Shown piece by piece: positions 28,340 to 38,100 of a stretch of DNA of 64,000 nt. Position 1 is the first letter of the stretch. Every line of letters begins with the position of its first letter. Made by a program: the position numbers and the translations under genes. The notes beneath the pieces are model-generated. The model ran no database searches. It was not told where the DNA came from and saw only the letters and a list, made by a program, of their open reading frames with translations. The stretch comes from Ignavibacteria bacterium (GTDB lineage Bacteria; Bacteroidota; Ignavibacteria; Ignavibacteriales; Ignavibacteriaceae), in assembly GCA_021286645.1 (NCBI GenBank), contig JAJTBZ010000035.1:36041-100040 (forward strand), in the 5' to 3' direction.

Positions 28340-29833
28340 CTAAAAATTATATATACATGAAACATGAATCAGAACAGTGGACAACTGACTCGTGCTTCCA
28401 TCGTATTCATTGGCTATTACACTTGGTGTGGATGCTTGCTCTGATTTATTTAGAGCCATCTCAAATGCGGCATTAATTGTGAAAGGTGCTGAAACCTTAT
28501 AGCTGCATCCGGCTGTGATATGCTGTTCAACAATTGCAGGGAATACAGGGAAAACTGTCGATTCTGGTACAGGATTTCCACCGTAAACATAACCTAATTT
28601 AAGCGCGAGATCTTTTGTAGCCTGGTATTCACCACCTAATTTCACAATTACTGTATTTTTCCAGTTCATTGGGAAATCAATTGTAAAAGTTCCATTATTG
28701 CCCATCATTGTATTAACATTTGAGTTATTTCCGTTGGACATGTGTAATGACATTTTATCAAATGCCTTTTCCCAATTCAACCATTCAACATCTAAACCAG
28801 CTCTAAAATCATCAGAAATCTTATATGACACTCCAACGCCTATTGATTGTGGAAAACTTAAATCAGCATCCAAATCATAGTTAGCTACAACACCTTTAGA
28901 TAAATCAATTCCCATCATACCAAATTGTGTCATAACTGCAGCCTGAGCCTGTGCCTGTGTTGAACCGGCATGTTGTGCCATATATCCCTGTACAGCAAGC
29001 CCGAACGCATTATTTAACTGCTGAGTCATATCCATTGTAGCTTTGCCTTTTTTGTAGGTAAGCGATACCGGTAAAGTATAGCTCAGCCCGACTGACAATC
29101 GATCATTCGGTTTATATGCGAAACCAACTTTCCCATTAAAACCAAAGGCGCTGAGATCGGACATTTTAGCCGTTGCTGTTACTTCATCATAGCCAAAACC
29201 ATTTGATGACATCGGAGCAGAGAACATTTGGCCAAAGGTAACACCGGGCTGGGCAATGCCTTTCATGATTAAAGGATCTAAAGAATACGGCATGTTAAAT
29301 TCAAGCATGCTATAAACTACGTGAGCTGAAAGTCCAACAGATAAGTCTTGTGTTAGTTTATACGCAACAGAAATACCGCCTTGCATTGATGCGAGTTTTG
29401 AATGATATTCTTGCAAATTGTACGAACCATCCTGATTTCTGTAGAGAGCATGCTTCAATGCAAAATCTGCCCCCATGCCACCGGCAGTAAAAAAGCCGAT
29501 ACCCCACGTCCAGGGGGAGTTCACACTTTTATTAACATATGCTAAGCCGGGAAGCGGAAATGTATTTTTATCACCATCAACATCATTAATTGAATTTTTG
29601 AAATGTAGTGAAGGGAACATTAGAGAAATATCTAAATTCAGCATTGAATTATTCAGAAAAGAAATCCCGGCCGGGTTTGTCATCATTAATTCCGGACTGT
29701 CGAATGTCCCAATTGATACACCTCCCCTACCCATTGAATTAGCATCAAAACCTATGAGCCTGGTACCGTTTTGTGCATAAACGGATAGTGAAACCATGAA
29801 TAGAAAAGCAAAAAGACCCGCGAACCATTTCAT
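28340..29833 (-). CDS. OMPP1/FadL/TodX-family outer-membrane transporter
   Basis: The start is set at 29833 (MKWFAGLFAFLF) because AAGGAGCG lies just upstream. That gives 497 residues with a signal peptide cleaved near VYAQ. The mature N-terminus NGTRLIGFDANSMGRGGVSIGTFDSPELMMTNPAGIS is the FadL family hatch motif (the NPA segment). The remainder alternates beta-strands and ends in an aromatic residue (SCIYNF), as expected for a 14-strand barrel. Such porins import fatty acids or aromatic hydrocarbons. It lies 115 bases downstream of a PocR-type regulator. Confidence 0.9.
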   Translation of the reverse strand: MKWFAGLFAFLFMVSLSVYAQNGTRLIGFDANSMGRGGVSIGTFDSPELMMTNPAGISFLNNSMLNLDISLMFPSLHFKNSINDVDGDKNTFPLPGLAYVNKSVNSPWTWGIGFFTAGGMGADFALKHALYRNQDGSYNLQEYHSKLASMQGGISVAYKLTQDLSVGLSAHVVYSMLEFNMPYSLDPLIMKGIAQPGVTFGQMFSAPMSSNGFGYDEVTATAKMSDLSAFGFNGKVGFAYKPNDRLSVGLSYTLPVSLTYKKGKATMDMTQQLNNAFGLAVQGYMAQHAGSTQAQAQAAVMTQFGMMGIDLSKGVVANYDLDADLSFPQSIGVGVSYKISDDFRAGLDVEWLNWEKAFDKMSLHMSNGNNSNVNTMMGNNGTFTIDFPMNWKNTVIVKLGGEYQATKDLALKLGYVYGGNPVPESTVFPVFPAIVEQHITAGCSYKVSAPFTINAAFEMALNKSEQASTPSVIANEYDGSTSQLSTVLIHVSCIYNF

Positions 29834-29865
29834 AATACGCTCCTTATAATAGTGATAATTAATTT

Positions 29866-29886
29866 TGAACACCTGGGGTGAACACC
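29866..29886 (-). promoter_or_regulatory. Direct repeat upstream of the FadL-like gene
   Basis: On the plus strand TGAACACC occurs at 29866-29873 and again at 29879-29886, a 13-base period about 33 bases before the start codon. It is a possible regulator-binding site, though no family can be named. Confidence 0.4.
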
Positions 29887-29948
29887 AAAATAATTGGTGG
29901 AAATCAAACTATTTATGCACAGCGGACATAGCCGGCAGCAGCATAATT

Positions 29949-30704
29949 TTACAGTTTACTTATTTCGGCGATATTTTGTAATCGCTGTAATAATTCTTTT
30001 CTTTCGAAACCAAGAGTAGCAAAAGCTTTTGCAACTTTTTGCAGCCACTTCCCTAAAAATTGCATAATCCTCTCATCCATTACAGGAATTGCATCTGAGG
30101 CTGCCAGGAGTTTCGAATACTCTATCTTATATTTTTTTGCTAATTCTAAAACTTTCTTTTCCTTCTCAGACTCTTTGTATGGTCTGTCAAAGAACTGCCC
30201 CACGATAAGCCGTGCTATTCTCTTCCCATCCATTACTATATCAGCACCTGCATAGTTTAGGCCCGCGTGGCAGGTTGCCAAAACAGTTACTTCGGAATTG
30301 GTAGTCTGTATATTCTTCCATGAGTTGATACAGGCTGCTTTACCCTTATCAGAAGACATAATTAATTCACAGAATTGACAAGGGTTACTAAATTGTGAAA
30401 AAGGTATTCCATCTGCATCAGTGGTAACCGCAGCAACCTGAATTATATCAGAAAAAACTTCCTGAATCGGTTGCAGACAATGCAGCGGTAATTCACATGT
30501 TGAGGACTCAGAAGATTTATCACCCACAACCGTTGGCAATAAATGCGATTGCACTTCTTTCCGGGAAAACCGCCATTGCCCACCCAGTCGAATGCCTTTA
30601 ATGCGTCCTTCCCGTAACATTCGATAGAGCGTAGTACGATCTATTTTCAGTATTTCTATTACTTGTTTCGATGTTAATAAATCATCAATGCTTGTATTTG
30701 CCAT
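29949..30704 (-). CDS. HTH (excisionase-type) regulator with PocR sensory domain
   Basis: The start is taken at the ATG at 30704 (MANTSIDD), giving 251 residues. The TTG-initiated extension to 30746 would run through a palindrome. Residues 5-55 form a MerR/excisionase-type helix-turn-helix (LTSKQVIEILKIDRTTLYRMLREGRIKGIRLGG in part). Residues about 80-225 match PocR: CQFCELIMSSDKGKAAC, then ATCHAGLNYAG, GKRIARLIVGQFF. PocR domains sense small molecules such as diols or hydrocarbons. It most likely controls the FadL-like gene beside it and itself. Confidence 0.85.
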   Translation of the reverse strand: MANTSIDDLLTSKQVIEILKIDRTTLYRMLREGRIKGIRLGGQWRFSRKEVQSHLLPTVVGDKSSESSTCELPLHCLQPIQEVFSDIIQVAAVTTDADGIPFSQFSNPCQFCELIMSSDKGKAACINSWKNIQTTNSEVTVLATCHAGLNYAGADIVMDGKRIARLIVGQFFDRPYKESEKEKKVLELAKKYKIEYSKLLAASDAIPVMDERIMQFLGKWLQKVAKAFATLGFERKELLQRLQNIAEISKL

Positions 30705-30712
30705 TGTATACC

Positions 30713-30734
30713 ATAATTTACTATAGTAAATTAT
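30713..30734. promoter_or_regulatory. 22-bp perfect palindrome before the PocR-type regulator
   Basis: The 11-base half ATAATTTACTA is followed directly by its reverse complement. The site ends 8 bases before the ATG. On the minus strand it overlaps a sigma-70-like -10 region whose -35 TTGACA lies at about 30750-30755. Binding there would block the promoter, so it is a strong candidate autoregulatory operator. Confidence 0.65.
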
Positions 30735-30768
30735 CTTGTTTTTCAATTAATGTCAAGGATTTTAAACG

Positions 30769-30791
30769 AAAAAAGGCTGAATAAACAGCCT
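30769..30791 (-). terminator. Intrinsic terminator of the serine hydrolase region
   Basis: AGGCTG and CAGCCT form a 6-bp stem with a T-run on the minus-strand side. It lies upstream of the regulator promoter and shields it from read-through of the leftward gene at 30887. Confidence 0.65.
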
Positions 30792-30886
30792 CTTTCAATT
30801 ATGAACTACGCAAGGGTAATAAATTTTATTACCTCATCGAATTGCTTTGAATACTAACTTAACCACTATTACATCAATTTTCCATT

Positions 30887-32380
30887 TTATCTGCTTGCCG
30901 GAGCATTGGTTAATTTCAACGCCTGCTCATATTGCTGCGAGTATTTCTTTGGGTTGCCTGCCTCGCGATATAGCCGAATACATTTTATCAAATAATTTTC
31001 TGCTTTTGCATCCTTAAGGCCGGAAAGATATTCGCCGAAAGTAAAGTTCAATAAGAATGAACCGGGAAATTCGCGATTTGCAAGTTCATAAATCGCTTCT
31101 GCTTCGCTTTTTAGTCCATACCCATTATATAATTCTTTACCCAACTGACAAAACTCCTCATCGTCTATGTAATAGCCTTTGTTACCTTTTAATGTTTGAT
31201 AAAGTTTAATCGCTTTTTCCAATCCCCCATTGCCAATAGCGTACCCCATCTCTTTAGCAATAGACTTTTTAGGCAGATCGCAATGTTTACCATGGAGGAT
31301 ATCGATTATATCACTCGTTGTGAAATAATCGAACTGTACACCTAATTCAGTTCGGAAATAATTGTTTTGAAGTAATATTATATCTGTAGAATCTTCAAGG
31401 ATATGAGTTAAATATGCTTTATATCCGTCGGTACTACCTCCATGACTGATAAGCGTTAACGAATCGCCATTCACTTTTGTATTGGTTATCCACCACCCGT
31501 ATCCATAGTATTGCCAGTCCTTTATATACGGGGTAAATATCTTTTTATAATATTCCTCGGGTAAAAGCTTATGCTGCCTAAAACACTCATTACTGAATTT
31601 TGCCATATCCTCTACTGTTGAAAGAACCCCGCCGGAACCTTTAACATGACACATTTCGATATAGGATGGGTTCATATAACCTTCCAATAAATGATATTCA
31701 TAACCATTTGCACGTTTTGCATCGATATCTAGATTTTTATCCAGTTTTGAATCTTTCATTCCAAGAGGGTCAAAAATTCTCTCTTTGATCAAGTCCCCAA
31801 AATCCTTCTTGCTTACTCTCTCGCAAATTATTGCCAGCAGATTGTAACCAATACCACTATACCCAAAACCTTTGCCTGCTTCAAATTTCGGAGTGGTTTC
31901 AGTTATGAGCTGCAAATATTGCTCACTGTTATAAATCCAGCGGACTCTTTTCTTCGAATAGTTCGGAATTCCGCCGTGATCCGGGATTCCTGATGTATGG
32001 GTTAGAAGTTGATGTATGGTAGCTGTATTTTTTGCAGGCCCCGCGTATTCAGGAATATAATCATTGATAACAGCACTAAGGTTTATCAGGCCATCTTTAA
32101 CCAGAAGCATTGTCATAAATGCGGTAATTGGCTTTCCTATTGACCCTATTAAAAAGCGTGATCCATTAATATTTTGTATTTCCCATTCCCGATTAGCCAG
32201 GCCGAATGCTTTTTCATAGAGAACCGAATCTCCTTTTTTAACCAAAGCCACACCATTAAATTGGCCATTGTCGGCATACGCGCTCATCAATTCATCGATT
32301 TTATCTATCGGTGTTTGAGAATACAGAAATTCACTACACAACAAAATCAGTGAAATACATACAAAATAATTTTTTTTCAT
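30887..32380 (-). CDS. Secreted class C beta-lactamase-fold serine hydrolase with helical C-terminal repeats
   Basis: The 497-residue protein has a signal peptide (KKNYFVCISLILLCSEFLYSQ). The beta-lactamase fold spans about 24-345, with nucleophile motif SIGKP (SxxK) and YSGIGYN (YxN). The third, HxG-like motif is probably SHGGSTDG. The C-terminal about 130 residues look like TPR-type helices (IKLYQTLKGNKGYYIDDEEFCQLGKELY, AEAIYELANREFPGS). Proteins of this kind are peptidases or esterases of unknown substrate; the class C lactamase fold does not imply antibiotic resistance. Confidence 0.88.
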   Translation of the reverse strand: MKKNYFVCISLILLCSEFLYSQTPIDKIDELMSAYADNGQFNGVALVKKGDSVLYEKAFGLANREWEIQNINGSRFLIGSIGKPITAFMTMLLVKDGLINLSAVINDYIPEYAGPAKNTATIHQLLTHTSGIPDHGGIPNYSKKRVRWIYNSEQYLQLITETTPKFEAGKGFGYSGIGYNLLAIICERVSKKDFGDLIKERIFDPLGMKDSKLDKNLDIDAKRANGYEYHLLEGYMNPSYIEMCHVKGSGGVLSTVEDMAKFSNECFRQHKLLPEEYYKKIFTPYIKDWQYYGYGWWITNTKVNGDSLTLISHGGSTDGYKAYLTHILEDSTDIILLQNNYFRTELGVQFDYFTTSDIIDILHGKHCDLPKKSIAKEMGYAIGNGGLEKAIKLYQTLKGNKGYYIDDEEFCQLGKELYNGYGLKSEAEAIYELANREFPGSFLLNFTFGEYLSGLKDAKAENYLIKCIRLYREAGNPKKYSQQYEQALKLTNAPASR

Positions 32381-32899
32381 ACCGCCTTTGGTTTGAATGA
32401 ATACATAACATATTTAGATCATGAGAAGTAACCATAAACACAACGAGTTACAAATACAAAGCATGAAATTTCGTTTCAGCAACCATTCCCCTATAGGAAT
32501 TGTAATTACATCCGGTAACAAAACCGCTCAATTCTAATTAGCCCTACAGGATAGTATCCTCAAAGATAACTTCCCGTCTCTCCGTTGGATGGCTCGGGAT
32601 TTCAATAGTAAAGTATTTAATTAACTAAATGGTAGCAAGAATAAAAGGATACGCGGTAAATAGGAATTATAAAGCATATAATAGAGCTCCGCTAATTTGA
32701 ATGAATTTATGATTCGCGTTTTTCAACTTCTGTTAAAACTGAATCCCGGGAGTAAAACTGTAGCCTTTTGCAATCAGCCTATTTCACGCAAACCGCCCTC
32801 TTCTTTCTATGTATTAACTACTCTTCTGTCAACCTATTTCAGGACGATAAAGTTTAAACTTTTTTCGGATGGTACAAATTTATATTGTCGCAAATAAGA
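32381..32899. other. Intergenic region, no gene seen
   Basis: About 520 AT-rich bases lie between the serine hydrolase start and the end of the orphan gene. The only structure seen is a small hairpin (AGGATAGTATCCT near 32548). A 66-codon plus-strand frame at 32697 lacks a convincing ribosome-binding site and family signature. Confidence 0.4.
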
Positions 32900-33661
32900 C
32901 TACTGATAAAAGTTTAGTAAACGCTCTGTTGCAATGGCTATCAATTTAGTTTGATCGGCAACAACAATTGCCAATTCTTCATTAACAAGAACCTCAATAA
33001 CAGAAAACTTAGCCTTCAATCCATTCTCCTCGATTACGTCAATTAGTACAGAAAGAACATTTTCGTTTTTATCCTCCACAACTTGATAGCCGTGCTTCAG
33101 TTTATTTAAAAGTTTGAAGAAAGGAAATTTAATCCCATCTCTTGTTTCAATCCTATAGGCTATAATTGTTTTGAGATTATCCACCAGAGTTTTTACCTCC
33201 TGCATCCCTTGGTTAACAGCTTGTTCTATTGACCCAAATTTGGCGACTAGTTCGCTTAACCTGTACGAATCAAGCTTATCAACAATAGATCTCGGATCTG
33301 AAAGTCCAAATTCCATTATAAATTTTGATTCGTCAAACCCTTTTATTTCTTCAAGGAGTTCTTCAGAATCCTGCCCATAACGTCCTTCCCGCACAAATAT
33401 TTGATTGTAAATCGCAATCAAGGATTTCTCCGGATGCCGTTTCTTTTCTTTAAGCGCCATTAACAGCATTATCAGGATTTCAGTCTGATAATAGAAATTC
33501 TCCATTATTTGCAAAATTATTGCACTAATATCGCCAACTAGGAGTTTGGGATCTTCAGTCAATTTCTCCTTTAACAGATAACTTATTGCTGAACGAGCAG
33601 CTATTCCGAACTTTGAAAACGAAGTAATAAATTCTTGATCTGTGATTATTCTCTCATGCAT
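32900..33661 (-). CDS. Hypothetical mostly helical protein
   Basis: The 253-residue protein has no signal peptide or membrane helix and no recognised motif. It is helical and charged in its first half (SAISYLLKEKL, IILQIMENFYYQTEILIMLLMALKEKK). The last about 60 residues look like alternating strands and helices (ENVLSVLIDVIEENGLKAKFSVIEVLVNEELAIVVADQ in part). It lies 400 bases downstream of the REC-kinase pair on the same strand. A role with that signalling cluster is possible but unproven. Confidence 0.6.
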   Translation of the reverse strand: MHERIITDQEFITSFSKFGIAARSAISYLLKEKLTEDPKLLVGDISAIILQIMENFYYQTEILIMLLMALKEKKRHPEKSLIAIYNQIFVREGRYGQDSEELLEEIKGFDESKFIMEFGLSDPRSIVDKLDSYRLSELVAKFGSIEQAVNQGMQEVKTLVDNLKTIIAYRIETRDGIKFPFFKLLNKLKHGYQVVEDKNENVLSVLIDVIEENGLKAKFSVIEVLVNEELAIVVADQTKLIAIATERLLNFYQ

Positions 33662-34062
33662 TTTTTAGTCCCTCAAATTTTGGCTTATCTAAAGCCTTAG
33701 ACATGAATACGAAACTAATATAATTAATTATAAAAGTAAAGTTCTTCTGGAGTTAGAGTAATAGAGGAGGCTGAAATGTATTGTATATGTGTAAAGTATG
33801 AAACCCCTCGTTGCTTTAAGATAAAAAGAAGCCTATCCAATGTAATGAGCTTTGCTCAGCAGGTCCTGTCCCCATGGTAAACGCGCGACCTTCCCAGCCG
33901 GTGGGCAGGTCCGCGATACCTACACTACCCTTCTGTTACCCGATCGTACCTTATTAGATAAAGTGGAATTTAGATCGAATTATTCGAGATGAAAATGCTG
34001 ATATAGACATTGTTACCTGGATTGAATTTAACATAAGAACAATTATATTTCGTTCATTTACA
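33662..34062. other. Intergenic region with a degraded tRNA-like repeat
   Basis: No gene. At about 33862-33908 the minus strand reads ACCTGCCCACCGGCTGGGAAGG then TCGCGCGTTTACC. It matches the type B 3' half of the repeat family (GGGAAGGTCGCGAGTTTACC) and is the only recognisable content. Confidence 0.5.
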
Positions 34063-35199
34063 TTAGTTTTTGTTGGGAGCTTGTAAATTTATCGGCAATT
34101 CAAACGAAAACATACTCCCTTTACCTTGTTCACTTTCAACTGAAATTGTTCCTCCATGTTTTTCGACCATCTCTTTACATAGTATTAAACCCAAACCTGT
34201 TCCAGCTTCGTTAGCAGTGCCAATTGTCCGCACGTTTGAATTCAATTCGAATATTTTTCCTAACATATCCTTTTTTATTCCAACTCCGGTATCATTAACG
34301 CAAAAGCGAAGCTTGTTCTCAAGCTTAATCGCAGAAATTGAAATCTTTCCACCTGGTTTAGTAAATTTAATTGAATTCGAAACCAGATTTCTAACAATGG
34401 CAGACAGCATATCTATATCTGCCCAAGCAACCGTAGAATCTTCAATACAAATTTCAATCTCAATTTGTTTGTTTAAAGCAGTTTGTTTTAATAAAGTAAA
34501 AGTTGCGTCTAATTCACTTAACAATGAAATATTTCGGGGATTAAATGGCATTTTCCCCCGCTGCATACCGGACCAAGTTAACAGATTATCCAAAAGTTTG
34601 TACGCGCTTTTACTTAATTCACCAATAATGGAAATGTATTCTTTTTTCTCTTTATCAGATAATGTCTCGTATCCTGATGTTAAAAATTCAGAAAAACCAA
34701 GTAAACCCTGAAATGGACTCTTTAGGTCATGTGCAATTAAAGAAAAGAATTTATCTTTGGTATTGTTAAGCTGTATTAATTCATCGTTCTGTTTATTTAT
34801 TTTCTTAAATGCTTTTGATAAATGTAAAGCAGAATTGATACGGGCAGTTAATTCAATGGGATCTATCGGTTTACGGATATAATCACAGGCGCCTGCCGCA
34901 AGAGCTGTATCCAAATTTTCAGATGTGGTCATTTTGCCTGTGCACATGATAATTGGAATATCCTTTGTAGTTTCATCAGCTTTTAAGTCCTGAATCATCT
35001 GCAAACCGTTCAGCTCCGGCATTTCCCAGTCTGCAATGATAATATCCGGCATGAATTGTTTCGTAACTTTAATTCCCATATTACCATTAAGAGCCTGGAG
35101 AATTTTAAAATTCTTCTTTCTCAGTGTTTCAGTTATCGATGCCAGATAGGCTTGTTCATCGTCTACTACTAATATTACAGCGTCATACATATTCTTCAC
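34063..35199 (-). CDS. Response regulator-histidine kinase hybrid (REC-HisKA-HATPase)
   Basis: The 378-residue soluble protein starts with a receiver domain: acidic residues D13/D14, phosphoacceptor D57 in IIIADWEMP, conserved K110 in YIRKP. A HisKA domain follows with H157 in FFSLIAHDLKSPF. A HATPase_c domain ends it (IVRNLVSNSIKFT, NDTGVGI, GTGLGLILCKEM). A REC in front of the kinase usually lets another kinase switch its activity. The gene overlaps the 3' end of the Y_Y_Y kinase gene by 17 bases. That kinase is thus the likely upstream partner. Confidence 0.92.
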   Translation of the reverse strand: MKNMYDAVILVVDDEQAYLASITETLRKKNFKILQALNGNMGIKVTKQFMPDIIIADWEMPELNGLQMIQDLKADETTKDIPIIMCTGKMTTSENLDTALAAGACDYIRKPIDPIELTARINSALHLSKAFKKINKQNDELIQLNNTKDKFFSLIAHDLKSPFQGLLGFSEFLTSGYETLSDKEKKEYISIIGELSKSAYKLLDNLLTWSGMQRGKMPFNPRNISLLSELDATFTLLKQTALNKQIEIEICIEDSTVAWADIDMLSAIVRNLVSNSIKFTKPGGKISISAIKLENKLRFCVNDTGVGIKKDMLGKIFELNSNVRTIGTANEAGTGLGLILCKEMVEKHGGTISVESEQGKGSMFSFELPINLQAPNKN

Positions 35200-38100
35200 C
35201 CAGTTTTATTAGTTTTATATATTCTTCTTCATTGCAAGCCTTTAGCGCATTAAGAAGCTTATTTTTCCACAGAGCTATTGTATTACTATTATCGGGTTCA
35301 ATTGAATCAATTACTTGTTGTACTTCGGAAAATTCATACACGGTTAGTTTAGCTAACTTTCCCGTAAAGGCAGAGATGTATTTTTTTTCTTCTTCGGTCA
35401 ATACAATACTTTCCTCTGTTTGAATTTCGATTTCCCGTTTAATCGCATCTCTTTGTTCATGGCTTAATATACCTTTTGAAAGTGTGAACCAGAAGGTAGA
35501 ACCATTTCCTATTTCTGAGTCAACTCCAATTGTACCACCATGAGCCTCAATAGCTAATTTACAAAATGTAAGTCCTAAACCAGTTGACCGAACGCCGCCG
35601 GAATCTTTCGATTCGACCTGAACAAACTTGTCGAAAATTAAATGAAGTTTTTCTGCTGGTATTCCGGAACCGGTATCAGAGATTAATATTTTTCTATTTT
35701 GTGTATTTTCCGAATTTTCTTGACAGCTAATTGTAATAGTGCCATTGTTCTGCGTGTATTTAATAGCATTTGTAAGTAAATTTACACACACACGTTGTAT
35801 TAAATCATAGTCGCCTTTTGCAGAACAGTCGGTAGTGATAGAATTAATAATCCTGATAGCTTTTCTGTCAGATAAATACCTGATCTGCTGAAGCGCTTCA
35901 TCTAAACAAGAATAGAAACTAAAATCAATCATTTGAATTTTTATCTGTGCATTTTCGAATTTCTGCACATCAAGTATATTAAGCACCATATTAAGCATCT
36001 GTTTTCCGGCTTGCTGCAATTCAGGTACTTTGGCAAAACTGAGAATAGTGCTGAGTGGATTCTTCAGATCATGAACGATCATGCCTGTCATCCCCTCTTT
36101 GAAGTGATCCAGTTCGATCAGTTTATTATTTTTTGCCCGTAGATCTTCAGCTTGTGATTCAATTTCTATTTTTTGCTGTTCTATCTCTGATGTACGTTTC
36201 TGTACTATTTCTTCCAAATGTACTTTCTGAAGCATTAATCGTCGGGTATAAATTCTCACGACCAGAGAAATGAAGAAAATGCCAAGAGCGATGTATAAAA
36301 TATATGCCCACCAGCTACGATACCACGGGGGTAGGATCGTGAATGAATATGAAGCTATATAACTTTCAACATCATAAATATTTTTTGCTTTTACCCGGAA
36401 AGTATATGTACCTTCGGGCAAATTGGTATATTCCTTATCAGTTTTACGGCTGTAAGTGCTCCATGCATCATCGCTTCCGTCTAATTGATAACTATATAAA
36501 GTCTTTTCTTCATTATCAAAAAAAGGTGCGGCATATTCAAATTTTATTGAGTTGTATTTATATACCAATTTGGAAGTAGAAATACTTGCAGAACTATTGC
36601 CACCAAAAATAACGCTATCTCCGGCAATAGTAACCTTACGGATCAGGCAATTGAATTTCTGATTATAGTCTTTAAGGTCTTGATTCATGTCATATCGCAC
36701 CAGGCCTTCACTTCCGGCAAACCAGGCAATGCCTGTAGGCTCTACGTACATTGCCTCAATGGACATTTCTGGTAAGCGTCGAAATGGAGCGTAAACCCAT
36801 TTGTAATCCCCGTTGCCATCTGGCTGAAAATAACCTATATCGGCTTTCGAATTTTCTGATGGACATATCCATATTTTACCATCGGGCATTTCTCTAAGTA
36901 AATATACATCCCGACTGCCATCGCAAAATTGTTTACCTAATTTACTATATGGTTCAAAACGGTCGGTTTGTCGATTGTAAGAATACAGCCCGTTTCCAGT
37001 ACCGCACACTATTTGTTTTTGTAATAAGAAAGGTAGAATATTAGTTAAAGTAACAAAGCCCTCTTTTTGGGTATAAAGTTTTACCGTGTATTTCATTCCA
37101 AAAGGAGATGTGTAAACTCTTAAGCCATTCAGGTTTTTATACCCCCGGGAACCTGGCACCGGCGTAATTTTTACCAGGCCATCCTGATAAGTTCCAAGCC
37201 ATATAGTGCCGTTTTCCTCTTCGATAATACCGCGGATCTCATTATCAATTCCTTCCCACGTGCCCTCATATAACCATTTCCCTTTATCATATTTCAATGA
37301 AATCAATTTTCTACCATCTTCAGCATAAATTCTTCCCGGTTTTATCCGTGATTCGGATATATCATGAACCTGGCCCTTCCCATATACCAGCTTGGCATCA
37401 TTCCCATTGATTTCGTAAATCCCCTGTTGTGTTCCTGCCAATAGAGATTTTCCATTATTCCAGTTAAAGAAACAATAGCTCTGAAACGTAGGTATGTTAT
37501 TTACCTCCTTAATATTGTTCTTTTCGTCTATATAATATATCTTAGTTGTTGTGGCTATATAGACTCGTCCTCTATACCGAATCACACTAAGCACGTTTCC
37601 TTTTAGACCAAAATGTTTATCCCAGAAACTTAAGTCAAGCCCGGCACCGGTTTTGGAAATGCCATTATCCAAAGTCATCCAGATGTTTGTGCTATAGTCT
37701 TTCTTAATGTAATACGTGGCATTTCTCTGTAAAAGGTTATCTTCATTATATCGCTGAACAACTTTACCTTGCTTGTTGAATAATACTGCACCTGCTTTTA
37801 TTGACCCCAGCAAATACAAATTGTTCCCTAAATTAATACCAGAACAAACAAAAGTACCCTTCAGAAATTTAGGTGTAGATAAAGTAAATGGAGTAAGCAG
37901 AGCATCATTATCAGGGTGATACAAGAATAAACCGTTATTGAATGTAGCTATCAGGAATGTTGCTTCATCATAGGGAAAGGCAGCTAAAAATTCATTATCA
38001 TTTACGAAAAATCCGGATTGATTTGCAGCAAGCAACTGTTGATCCTTAACTTTCATCAACCCCCGCTTTTTAAGCAAAACATAATATACATCGTTGTAAA

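Noticed and set aside
30705..30746. TTG-initiated extension of the PocR-type regulator
   Set aside because: It would put the 22-bp palindrome and promoter-like elements inside the coding region; the ATG at 30704 fits the family start.
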